Assembly: GCA_026129905.1 (NCBI GenBank)
Contig: JAHCHE010000001.1
Coordinates: 496,001 to 560,000, forward strand
Reading direction: 5' to 3'
Source: Bryobacteraceae bacterium
GTDB lineage: Bacteria > Acidobacteriota > Terriglobia > Bryobacterales > Bryobacteraceae
DNA length: 64,000 nucleotides
Position numbers and translations under genes: made by a program. Position 1 is the stretch's first letter, and the number at the start of each line of letters is the position of its first letter. Positions 26,777-34,996 of this stretch are shown in pieces. The notes under the pieces were generated by a model. It was not told the origin of the DNA. It ran no database searches and worked only from the letters and a program-made list of their open reading frames with translations.

Positions 26777-27122
26777 CTACGCCGCCAGGATAGCGCTTGC
26801 GGGTACATGGTAGTGCTCGGAGTCTCCGGATTTTCCGGATGGGCGCGCCGGGAGATCAGATCGAAGCCGCGTTCCTCCGTCTCTACGCTGACCGCCTTCC
26901 GGCCCCGGGGGCGCCGGCCAAAAGGAAACGAATGCGCGGCAACCGCAGGAAATGGTCGTAGACCGGCCAGAGCTGGCGAGGCAAGGGCTCAACAGGGGCG
27001 ATCGAAGGCATGCCGACGAGCTTGATCGAGACGCCCATCGGCGCGACGCGGATCACCTGGACGGGCTCCGGGAGCACTGGACCCCGAACGATAGCGTTGG
27101 TCTTTAGTTCGGACACTTCCAT
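26777..27122 (-). pseudogene. Gutted DUF3883-type SNF2 helicase remnant
   Basis: The minus strand keeps scattered pieces of a helicase of about 1000 residues. From ATG 27122: a standard N-terminus (LKTNAIVRGPVLPEPVQVIR, PMGVSIKLVG). It then joins directly to the motif just before Walker A (PVEPLPRQLWPVYDHFLRLP, RIRFLLAGAPGAG), where the family normally has DDPGAGKT. A stop at 26883 ends that frame. A second frame continues with VSVETEERGFDLISRR, like the DUF3883 region. A third frame ends EHYHVPASAILAA, resembling the helicase C-terminus, with its stop at 26777. So both ends and two internal motifs survive in 346 bases. It is not a functional gene. The family assignment is from memory of conserved text. 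Confidence 0.75.
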
Positions 27123-27531
27123 GATGTTGCCTTGCTTGAAGCGCCCCCTCTTCTGGACTGCGACCCGGCTTTGGACTGCCCAAAAAGCCGAATACCACGG
27201 ATTAGGTTGCGAGAACCGTCACCTGATGTCGGCATCAATCGGCTATTGTGACAAAAATTCAGACTGTCAGGGTCGAAACATCGAAGAGAACCGGGCCCGG
27301 GCTGCGCCGCGAGTCTACCCGATTTCAATCGGCCCATTGAAGCAAGGCGCCTCGAAGTCGAGGGACGATACCGTTGCCCGCCACAACTTCAAGCGGTTCC
27401 GAAAGCGGCTCCGCGACTGATTGCGCAGGCCGGACCGAAGCTGCTGGCGCGGCGGTGTGGGAAGCTTGCGGGGCGGCGAAGGTTGCTGATAAGATCGTGT
27501 GCCGGTCCGCGTTCGGATCCGATGACCTTTC
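27123..27531. other. Gene-free stretch upstream of the glycan operon
   Basis: In these 409 bases no ORF on either strand shows family text. The part near 27171-27290 is more AT-rich than the rest and may contain the old promoter of the decayed island. TAAGAT near 27493 is a possible -10 for the glycan operon. No tRNA, integrase or obvious attachment repeat was found here. Confidence 0.35.
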
Positions 27532-28422
27532 ATGCAAGTTTCCGTCGTCGTTGCCTCCCTCGTGGGGGCGCCCTTCATCGACAGGTGTCTCGCCTCGCTG
27601 GAGAGCGAGGCCAAAGCCTTTGGCGCCGAAGTGATTGTTGTCGCCTGCGGTTCTAAGGACTACGCGGAGCGAATCGCCAGGCAGTTTCCGTGGACCCGCG
27701 TCGTGCACCGCCCGGAGCGGGAAACGGTGCCGGAATTGCGCCGGCACGGCGTGCTGGAATCGAAAGGCGAGATCGTCGCGATCATCGAAGAGCACTGCAC
27801 GGCCGGCAAGAACTGGCTGCGTCACGCGGTGGAAGGCCACCGGCGGGGCGACTACGGCGCGGTGGGCGGTCCCGTGGTGGACAACAACTACGGCCGGCTG
27901 CGCGATTGGGTGGTGTACTACATCGAGTACAACGGCTACATGCCGCCGTTCGCCGAAGGCGAGGCGTGGGACCTCAACGGCGCCAACATCGCCTACAAGC
28001 GGAGCGTGCTGCTGGCGCACCAGCATCTCCTGGCGGGCGGATACTGGGAGGCTTCGCTGCATCCGGCGCTGCTGGCGAACAAGGTGAAGTTTCTCTCGCT
28101 GCCGGAGATGAAAGCGCATCATACCGGGCCGTTCGATTTCGGGTATTACCTGGAACAGCGTTACCTGTTCAGCCGGGCGTTCGCGGGTTCCCGGTCCAAA
28201 GGCATGCCGGCGCCGAAGAAGCTGGCCTACCTCGCCGCCGCGCCGTTAATTCCGGCGGTTCTGCTGGCGCGCATCGGGGCGCGAGTGTGGCAGAAGCGGT
28301 GTCATCCGGGCAAGTTCCTGCTGGCGTCGCCCCTGATCTCGGTGGCGCTCATCGCCTACGTGTGGGGGGAATGGATCGGGTACCTCGCGGGTCCGGGCGA
28401 TGCGTTGATGAAGGTGGAGTGA
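27532..28422 (+). CDS. GT2-like glycosyltransferase with C-terminal membrane segments (paralogue 1)
   Basis: A 296-residue protein starting at ATG 27532. The N-terminal part looks like GT-A family 2 (VSVVVASLVGAPFIDRCLASL, GAEVIVVACGS). The usual DxD site is replaced by IIEEHCTAG (Glu86-Glu87-His88). WDLNGANIAYKRSVL matches the acceptor-side segment. Two hydrophobic helices at about 226-250 and 263-290 would anchor it in the inner membrane. It is the first gene of a run of eight coupled genes and a paralogue of the next one, which starts 1 base after its stop. A role in building a surface or exported glycan is inferred from the operon. The donor and acceptor are unknown. Confidence 0.8.
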   Translation: MQVSVVVASLVGAPFIDRCLASLESEAKAFGAEVIVVACGSKDYAERIARQFPWTRVVHRPERETVPELRRHGVLESKGEIVAIIEEHCTAGKNWLRHAVEGHRRGDYGAVGGPVVDNNYGRLRDWVVYYIEYNGYMPPFAEGEAWDLNGANIAYKRSVLLAHQHLLAGGYWEASLHPALLANKVKFLSLPEMKAHHTGPFDFGYYLEQRYLFSRAFAGSRSKGMPAPKKLAYLAAAPLIPAVLLARIGARVWQKRCHPGKFLLASPLISVALIAYVWGEWIGYLAGPGDALMKVE

Positions 28423-28423
28423 G

Positions 28424-29371
28424 ATGGGGGAGGCGGAGGAACCGGTCCTGTCGGTGGTAGTGGCGATCGTCTGCGACACGATTCGCGCGCGGTCGGACGC
28501 GACGTACCTGGAGGGGAGCCTCGAGTCGCTGGCCCGGCAGGAGGACGCGCCTCCGATGGAGGTGATCGTGCCATATCACCCGCGAATCCGCGGGATTGAG
28601 CGGGCGCGCGAGCGGTTCCCTTGGGTGCGTTTCCTCCCGGTGAACGATCTCAAAGAGTACAAGGAGAACGAAGCGGGCCGGGAACACCACGACGAACTCC
28701 GGTCGCGGGGGCTGGCAGCCGCCCGGGGCCGCATCGTGGCGATGCTGGAAGATCACGGGCGCGCGGCGCCGCGGTGGTGCGCCAACATCGTCCGGGCGTA
28801 CGAGCGGCGCTTCGCCGGCGTTGGCGGCGCGATCGAAAACTCGGTGGACCGGCCGTTGAACTGGGCGGTATACTTCTGCGATTTCGGCCGCTATCAGAAT
28901 CCGGTACCTGCCGGAGAAGCCTTGATGATCAGCGACGCCAACGCTTCATATAAACGGAGCGAACTGGAAGCGGTGCGCTCGTCGTGGGCGGCGTTGTTCA
29001 ACCAGGTGGAGGTGAACGGCGCGATCCGGGCGCGCAGTCAGAAGCTCGGCATCTTCCCGGACATCGTGATCTTTCAGCATCGGGAAGGGCTGGGTTTGAA
29101 GGAGGCGCTGGCGGAGCGCTACGTATGGGGCCGTTCGTTCGCTTCGAGCCGCGTCAGGTGGATCGGCGGCGTCAGGAGGGCGATTCACGCGTTTCTGACT
29201 CCGGTTCTGCCCGCGGTGTTGGTGGCGCGGATGACGCTCGACGTGATGAAGAAGGGCCGGTTGCGCGGGGCGTTCCTGAAGGCGTTGCCGCTCACCGTTC
29301 TGCTGTCGGTGAGCTGGTCGGCGGGCGAACTGGCGGGCTACCTGACGGGAAGCGCGCGAATGGCGCGCTAA
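28424..29371 (+). CDS. GT2-like glycosyltransferase with C-terminal membrane segments (paralogue 2)
   Basis: A 315-residue protein with the same plan as the gene before it: N-terminal strand VLSVVVAIVCDT, an acidic site AMLEDHGRAAP (Glu109-Asp110-His111) in place of DxD, the segment ISDANASYKRSEL, and two C-terminal hydrophobic helices (about 245-265 and 285-305). The ends of both proteins share a GE(W/L)xGYL pattern. Start ATG 28424 follows the previous stop by a single base, so translation is coupled. The two enzymes may act in turn on the same lipid-linked acceptor, but this is inference. Confidence 0.8.
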   Translation: MGEAEEPVLSVVVAIVCDTIRARSDATYLEGSLESLARQEDAPPMEVIVPYHPRIRGIERARERFPWVRFLPVNDLKEYKENEAGREHHDELRSRGLAAARGRIVAMLEDHGRAAPRWCANIVRAYERRFAGVGGAIENSVDRPLNWAVYFCDFGRYQNPVPAGEALMISDANASYKRSELEAVRSSWAALFNQVEVNGAIRARSQKLGIFPDIVIFQHREGLGLKEALAERYVWGRSFASSRVRWIGGVRRAIHAFLTPVLPAVLVARMTLDVMKKGRLRGAFLKALPLTVLLSVSWSAGELAGYLTGSARMAR

Positions 29372-29418
29372 TGGTATGCTAGTTGGATCATTGCGGCTGT
29401 GGAGATCTTTGTAGGTCC

Positions 29419-30747
29419 GTGAAGCGCGACTACGAGGAAGAGGAGGCGCTGGATGGGCTGGGCGAGAATATTCGTCCGCTCAATTTCCTGCACCTGACGA
29501 CGTTTTACCCGCCCTACAGCTTCGGCGGCGACGCGGTGTATTTATACCGCCTGTGCCACGCGCTCGGGGATGCGGGGCATCGCGTCGACGTGGTCCACTG
29601 CGTGGACTCGTACCACCTGCTGCATCCGGCCAAGCCGGGTCTGCAATTCGCGCAGCATCCCAACGTGGAAACGCACGAACTGCGAAGCAGGCTCAAGGGC
29701 CTATCGCCGCTGCTGACATATCACATCGGGCGGCCGGGGCTGAAGGCGAAGCCGCTGCGCCGCATTCTCAATAGCAAGCAATTCGACGTTCTGCACTTCC
29801 ACAACATTTCGCTGCTGGGGCCGCAGACGATGGCATTGGAGCCGGACGATCCGAACCACCTGGTGAAGATGTATACGGCGCACGAGCACTGGCTGATCTG
29901 CCCGACGCACGTGTTGTGGAAACTCAACAGCCGGCCCTGCGACAAGCCGGAGTGCCTGCGGTGCACGCTGGCATCCAAGAGGCCGCCGCAGCTCTGGCGC
30001 TATTCGCGGCTGCTGGAGACGGCGAGCAATCACGTGGACCAGTTCGTATCGCCGAGCCGGTTTTCCGCGGGCATGCACATGCAACGCGGCTTCCCTAGGC
30101 CCGTAGGGCATCTTCCGTATTTCATCGGCCGGCGGGACCGGGACTGGCAGGATCCCGCGCCGCGCCCGCACGGAAAACCGTATTTTCTGTTTGTCGGCCG
30201 GCTGGAGACCATCAAGGGTTTGCAGACGCTCATCTCGATCTGGGACCGCGTGCCGGACGCGGATCTGCTGGTGGCCGGGACCGGGACGCAGGAAGTGCAA
30301 TTGCGCGCCATGGCGTCGTCGAACCCTCGGATCAAGTTTCTCGGCGAAAAGAATCCGCAGGACCTGGGGGCATTGTATTATTACGCGGTGGCGTGCATCG
30401 TCCCTTCGATCACCTTCGAGACCTTCGGCATCGTCTGCATCGAAGCGTTCGTGCGGAAGACGCCGGTGATCGTGCGGGACCTGGGCGCGCTGCCGGAAGT
30501 AGTGCAGGACAGCCAGGGCGGTTTCGTCTACCGCACCGACGAGGGACTGCTGGACGCAATCGGGCGGCTGCTGGCGATGCCGCGGCTGCGGGACGAACTA
30601 GGCCAAAACGGCTATGAAGCCTTCCTCAAGTACTGGTCCACCGAGGCCCATCTCAAAATCTATTTCAGGATGCTGCGGCAGGCGGCGCAAAGGAAATTCG
30701 GATTTGTGCCGTGGGAGGTCAAGCAGCACCTGCCACTTCCGACGTAA
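29419..30747 (+). CDS. GT4 family glycosyltransferase
   Basis: A GT-B glycosyltransferase of about 442 residues. I prefer GTG 29419; an in-frame TTG at 29383 would add 12 residues rich in Cys and Gly. The N-terminal domain has the donor-less Rossmann start FLHLTTFYPPYSFGGDAVYLY. A cysteine cluster (CPTHVLW, then CDKPECLRC) lies near residue 170, as in a subset of GT4 enzymes, and could bind zinc. The C-terminal domain has FLFVGRLETIKGLQTLI and the E-x7-E site TFETFGIVCIEAF. It follows the two GT2 genes on the same strand and precedes an epimerase, consistent with a glycan assembly operon. Confidence 0.88.
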   Translation: MKRDYEEEEALDGLGENIRPLNFLHLTTFYPPYSFGGDAVYLYRLCHALGDAGHRVDVVHCVDSYHLLHPAKPGLQFAQHPNVETHELRSRLKGLSPLLTYHIGRPGLKAKPLRRILNSKQFDVLHFHNISLLGPQTMALEPDDPNHLVKMYTAHEHWLICPTHVLWKLNSRPCDKPECLRCTLASKRPPQLWRYSRLLETASNHVDQFVSPSRFSAGMHMQRGFPRPVGHLPYFIGRRDRDWQDPAPRPHGKPYFLFVGRLETIKGLQTLISIWDRVPDADLLVAGTGTQEVQLRAMASSNPRIKFLGEKNPQDLGALYYYAVACIVPSITFETFGIVCIEAFVRKTPVIVRDLGALPEVVQDSQGGFVYRTDEGLLDAIGRLLAMPRLRDELGQNGYEAFLKYWSTEAHLKIYFRMLRQAAQRKFGFVPWEVKQHLPLPT

Positions 30748-30766
30748 GCTGTATTAGAGATCCTTC

Positions 30767-31816
30767 ATGTCAACCTTTCTTATCACCGGCGGGGCGGGGT
30801 TTATCGGTTCGCATCTGGCGGAAAGACTGCTGGAATTGGGCCAAAAAGTGGTCATTCTCGACGATCTTTCCAGCGGCAGCGTCAAGAACATCGCTCACCT
30901 TCGCTCGAATCGGGACCTGGAGTTTGTCGCCGAGAGCGTCATGGACCGGGGAATCCTCTACGAACTGGTGGACGTCGCCGATATCGTCGTGCACCTGGCG
31001 GCGACGGTCGGCGTTTTGAACATCATCGACAGCCCCGTGACGACGATCCAGAACAACGTCGGCGGAACGGAGGCGGTGCTGAACGCGGCGGCCAAGAAGA
31101 AGAAGAAGGTCATCGTTGCGTCCACCTCCGAGGTGTACGGCAAGAGCCGGCACCCGCTGTTTCGCGAAGACGGCGACCTGGTGTTCGGCCCCACCAGCAA
31201 GTGGCGGTGGAGCTACGCCTCAAGCAAAGTTGTGGACGAATTCCTGACGCTGGCGTACTGGAGGGAATACCGGGTGCCGACGCTGATCGTGCGCTTGTTC
31301 AACACGATCGGTCCGCGCCAGACGGGGCGGTACGGCATGGTGGTCCCGCGCTTTCTGCGCCAGGCGATGAGCGGCCAGAACCTGAGCGTTTTCGGCACGG
31401 GCGAGCAGACGCGCTGCTTCACCTACGTGCTGGACGTGGTGGAATGGCTGCTGCTGCTGGCCGCGAACGACCAGGCGGTCGGCGAGGTGTTCAACCTCGG
31501 CAACCCGGAGGAAGTCTCCATCAACGAACTGGCGCGCCGGATCATCGCGATGATCGGCTCGCGGGTCGGAGTCGACTATGTAACTTACGCCGAAGCCTAC
31601 GAGAAAGGCTTCGAAGACATGGAGCGGCGCGTCCCGGACATTTCGAAAGTGAACAGGTTGACCCGGTACGAGCCCCGGTACAGCCTTGACGAGAGCCTCC
31701 GCTTGACGCGCGACTGGTTTGTGGCCGAGAAGATTCTTGAGGAGTCGGCCGCATTTCAATACTCGCCGCCGGTTCCCAGCGTCCGGCAGCAGGCGTCATC
31801 GGAGGGACATGGCTGA
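30767..31816 (+). CDS. NAD-dependent nucleotide-sugar epimerase/dehydratase
   Basis: A 349-residue extended SDR. NAD loop GGAGFIG (8-14), an acidic Asp32-Asp33 after strand 2 favouring NAD, catalytic TSE (120-122), Tyr150 and Lys154 in YASSK, and the substrate-side segment NTIGPRQTGRYGMVVPRF. The best general match is the UDP-glucose 4-epimerase / UDP-glucuronate decarboxylase / dTDP-glucose dehydratase group; I cannot say which sugar. It supplies a nucleotide sugar to the operon's glycosyltransferases. The gene overlaps the flippase start by 8 bases. Confidence 0.88.
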   Translation: MSTFLITGGAGFIGSHLAERLLELGQKVVILDDLSSGSVKNIAHLRSNRDLEFVAESVMDRGILYELVDVADIVVHLAATVGVLNIIDSPVTTIQNNVGGTEAVLNAAAKKKKKVIVASTSEVYGKSRHPLFREDGDLVFGPTSKWRWSYASSKVVDEFLTLAYWREYRVPTLIVRLFNTIGPRQTGRYGMVVPRFLRQAMSGQNLSVFGTGEQTRCFTYVLDVVEWLLLLAANDQAVGEVFNLGNPEEVSINELARRIIAMIGSRVGVDYVTYAEAYEKGFEDMERRVPDISKVNRLTRYEPRYSLDESLRLTRDWFVAEKILEESAAFQYSPPVPSVRQQASSEGHG

Positions 31817-33305
31817 GGCGCCTACCGCGCTATCGGACGCCTTTCCTGACAGTTCAGAGCCGGTTCGAGCGCGCCTCGACGCCGGCCGCATCGCAACCAA
31901 CTACGTACTGCTGGTAGGCGGCGAGTTTCTGGCCAAGCTCGTCACTTTTCTGGCCTTTACCTACCTGGGACGGACGTTGGGCGCGGCGCGTTACGGCTCG
32001 CTGGAGTTCGTTCTGGCGGCGCTGGTGTTTTTCACGCTTCCGGTGGACCTCGGCCTGGGGGTGTACGGAGCGCGGGAGATCGCCAAGGACCGCGACCGGG
32101 CGCCGCTGCTGCTGATCTACGTGACCAGATTGCGCGCGCTGCTGATGGCGGCGTCGCTGGCGCTGTTTCTCCTGTTCACCTGGGCGATCGACAAGCCCTG
32201 GGAAGTGAAGCAACTACTGATGGCGTACGGGTGCAGCCTGCCGGCATGGCCGTTTTTTCTGCAATGGTTTTTTCAGGCCCACGACCGGATGGGTTGGGTG
32301 GCCTGGGCTTCCATCGTGCGCTACGGGCTGTTCGCCGGACTGGTGTTCCTGTTCATCCGTCCGCAGACGCCGCTGTACGCAATCGGTCTGATCGAATGCG
32401 CGGCGGTGGCGGGCGCGGCGGCCTTCTGTCTGGCTGCGGCCCGCCAATTCGCGCGGCGGGGACGGGGAGCCCGGCTGCCGCTGCGCGCGACGATGCAATA
32501 CCTGCGGGAAGCGGCGCCCATCGGGTTGACGGAGCTGACCTGGGCTTTCCTGTGGTACATCGCCATGGTCCTGCTCGGGTTCATGGTGATCGATGCGTCG
32601 CTGGGTTGGTTCGGAGCATCGCACCGCGCGCTGATGGCGCTGCACACCTTCGTGTGGCTGTATTTCTTTAATCTCCTACCGTCGATATCCCGATGCGTGG
32701 CGCAGCCTCCGGAGGCGCTGGCGTCGATTGTGAGGAAATCGCTGGGCCTGACCAGTTGGGGCGGCGTCTTCGTCGCGCTGACGCTGAGCCTGCTGGCCGC
32801 CGATCTGCTGCGGCTGGCGTACGGGAGCGGATTCGCGCCGGGCGGATACCTGTTCGCGACGCTGGTCTGGATTATTCCGGTGGCGCTGGTGAGCGGGCAT
32901 TGCCGGTACGCGCTGATCGCCTATAACCTCCAGCGCTGGCTGTTCCGCTGCACGGCGCTAGCGGCGGCTACGGTCGTCGCGCTGTGCCTGTTGCTGATTC
33001 CGAAGATCGGCGCGCTGGGGGCGGCGTACGCGCTGGTGGCGGGCTGCACGCTGGAACTGACGCTGGTCTATGTTTGCATGCGGCGGTTCATTGCCAGGAT
33101 CGATTTCCTACCTTATCTGATCCGCCCGGTGGGCGCGCTGGCTGTCTGCCTGGCCGGCTACGCGGCGCTGGCCCCGTATAACCGGATGGCGGCGGCGCTA
33201 GCGGCCTCGACGCTGTTCTTCTGTCTGATGATAATCGCGAACCGGCGGGACATTCCTCGCCTGGCGGTGCTGGTCGCGAGGCGGAGATCGCCGTGGGACC
33301 CGTGA
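31809..33305 (+). CDS. Wzx-type oligosaccharide flippase (MATE/MOP superfamily)
   Basis: A 498-residue polytopic membrane protein from ATG 31809, with GGAGGG directly upstream. The first membrane segment has NYVLLVGGEFLAKLVTFLAFTYLGRTL-type text, followed by GAARYGSLEFVLA, the signature start of polysaccharide flippases. About 12-14 hydrophobic segments are spread over the length. It would move a lipid-linked glycan to the outer face of the inner membrane. It overlaps the preceding epimerase by 8 bases and the next gene by one base (TGATG), so all three are probably translated together. Confidence 0.88.
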   Translation: MAEAPTALSDAFPDSSEPVRARLDAGRIATNYVLLVGGEFLAKLVTFLAFTYLGRTLGAARYGSLEFVLAALVFFTLPVDLGLGVYGAREIAKDRDRAPLLLIYVTRLRALLMAASLALFLLFTWAIDKPWEVKQLLMAYGCSLPAWPFFLQWFFQAHDRMGWVAWASIVRYGLFAGLVFLFIRPQTPLYAIGLIECAAVAGAAAFCLAAARQFARRGRGARLPLRATMQYLREAAPIGLTELTWAFLWYIAMVLLGFMVIDASLGWFGASHRALMALHTFVWLYFFNLLPSISRCVAQPPEALASIVRKSLGLTSWGGVFVALTLSLLAADLLRLAYGSGFAPGGYLFATLVWIIPVALVSGHCRYALIAYNLQRWLFRCTALAAATVVALCLLLIPKIGALGAAYALVAGCTLELTLVYVCMRRFIARIDFLPYLIRPVGALAVCLAGYAALAPYNRMAAALAASTLFFCLMIIANRRDIPRLAVLVARRRSPWDP

Positions 33306-34996
33306 TGGCGGAAAGGGCCGCCGCCGGCTCGAAGGTGAGCGGCGCGGCCTGCATCGCGGGCGGCGCGTTGCTCGTCCTGGCGGCCGCTCTTCTCACCGGT
33401 CCAGGGATCGAACAGGCGCTGCGCGGCGAAGCAACGGGCGCCCTCAAGTGGGGGCCGGCATTGTTCCGCGCGCTGCTCGGCATACATGGCGTCCTGCTGG
33501 CGGCGATCGGGATCTGGGCGTGGCGGCGATGGCCTAAAGCGTCCGCGGATCGCTACAAGTCCGAAGCTCGGGCCACTCCGGGCGTCTTGTTCGCACTCGG
33601 GCTGCTGTGCGCGGCAGCTCTGGCGCTGCGCCTCCACGGGCTCGACGCGCAGTTGTGGTACGACGAGGTGCTGACCCTGGTGGAATTCGTCCGGCTTCCG
33701 CTCGGCCGGATCGTGACCACCTTCACGAATCAGAACCAGCACATGCTGTATTCGATCATGGCGCGAGTCGCCATGGACTGGTTCGGGGAAAGCGCCTGGA
33801 CGCTGCGTCTTCCCGCGGTCCTGTTCGGCGTAGCAAGCATCGCGGCGCTGTTCCCGTTGGCGCGGAAACTCACCAGCGTGTCCGAAGCGCTGCTGGCCTG
33901 CGCGCTGATGACCTTCTCCTATCACCACATCTGGTTTTCGCAGAACGCGCGAGGCTACTCGGGACTCCTGTTCTTCTCGATTCTGGCGACCTGGCTGTGG
34001 CTGGAGGCGATCGAGCGCAACCGGTGGCGCTGGTGGCTGTGGTACGCGGCGACGCTCGCGCTGGGCATGTGGACGCAGATGACCCTGGCGTTTGTCATCG
34101 CGGCGCACGGCATGACGCTGGGCATTGAATGGCTCCGGCGGCGCGGCGCGTTATCGTTGTGGAAGGCTGCGGCGGCTTACGCGCTGTCGGGCGCCTTGAC
34201 GCTTCAGCTCTACGCGCTGACCGCGCCCGAATTCCTGCACAGTGCGGTGGGCGAGGTGTCGATGCCGTCGGCGTGGACGAATCCCTTGTGGCTGGTAACG
34301 GAAACGCTGCGCAACCTGCGGGCGGGCTTCGTGGCATGGGCGGCGGTGGCGGCGGGCGGCATCCTGGTGCTGGCGGGATGGTGGAGCATCTTGCGGCGGA
34401 ACCGCGCCGCGGCGCTGGTGATGCTGCTTTCGGTGGGGCTGTGCGCGGTTACCATGCTTCTGGCCGGCCACAACCTTTGGCCGCGATTCTTTTACTTCGC
34501 CGCCGGTTTCGCGATCATAATCGTCATCCACGGAACGGCGCTCGCCCCCCGGCTGTTGCTCGCGGCGGCGCCGGGGCTTCGCCGTTGGGAGACGCCGTTG
34601 CGGCGCGCGGGCGAGGCGGCGGCCCTCCTGCTGATCGCCGCATCGGCGGTTACCATCCCGCGGGCATACCTGCCGAAGCAGGATTTCGTCGGCGCGCGCG
34701 AGTACGTGAATGGAAACCGGCAGCCGGGCGACGCCGTGCTCACAACCGGGCTGGCGGCCAAGGCGTACTCCGATTACTACGCGCCGGAGTGGCGCGAGAC
34801 GCGGACGGCGGCGGAACTCGAGCAGGCGGCTAGCGCGAACCGGCGTGTCTGGCTGGTATACACGCTGCCGATCCAGATTCAGGGCTTTCTGCCCGAGGTC
34901 TGGAAGACGATCCAGCGCGATTTCCAGGTGGTGAAGGTATTCCCGGGCACGCTCGGCGGCGGCGAGCTGTATGTGTGCCGGGAGCGCGTAGAATGA
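33305..34996 (+). CDS. GT-C glycosyltransferase (ArnT/PMT, GT39-like)
   Basis: A 563-residue polytopic membrane protein. I use ATG 33305, which overlaps the flippase stop (TGATG); an upstream GTG at 33293 is possible. A first hydrophobic pair at about 10-35 and 48-70 is followed by the GT-C catalytic loop LDAQLWYDEVLTLVEF, with Asp-Glu in the expected first periplasmic loop. FSQNARGYSGLLF resembles the QxRxY-type segment found in this superfamily. It would use a polyprenyl-phosphate sugar on the periplasmic side, which fits the DPM1-like donor synthase encoded next. It ends in an ATGA overlap with that gene. Confidence 0.82.
   Translation: MAERAAAGSKVSGAACIAGGALLVLAAALLTGPGIEQALRGEATGALKWGPALFRALLGIHGVLLAAIGIWAWRRWPKASADRYKSEARATPGVLFALGLLCAAALALRLHGLDAQLWYDEVLTLVEFVRLPLGRIVTTFTNQNQHMLYSIMARVAMDWFGESAWTLRLPAVLFGVASIAALFPLARKLTSVSEALLACALMTFSYHHIWFSQNARGYSGLLFFSILATWLWLEAIERNRWRWWLWYAATLALGMWTQMTLAFVIAAHGMTLGIEWLRRRGALSLWKAAAAYALSGALTLQLYALTAPEFLHSAVGEVSMPSAWTNPLWLVTETLRNLRAGFVAWAAVAAGGILVLAGWWSILRRNRAAALVMLLSVGLCAVTMLLAGHNLWPRFFYFAAGFAIIIVIHGTALAPRLLLAAAPGLRRWETPLRRAGEAAALLLIAASAVTIPRAYLPKQDFVGAREYVNGNRQPGDAVLTTGLAAKAYSDYYAPEWRETRTAAELEQAASANRRVWLVYTLPIQIQGFLPEVWKTIQRDFQVVKVFPGTLGGGELYVCRERVE

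Noticed and set aside
27123-27531. tRNA or attachment site bordering the defence island
   Set aside because: No cloverleaf, no matching direct repeats at the island edges and no integrase were found.
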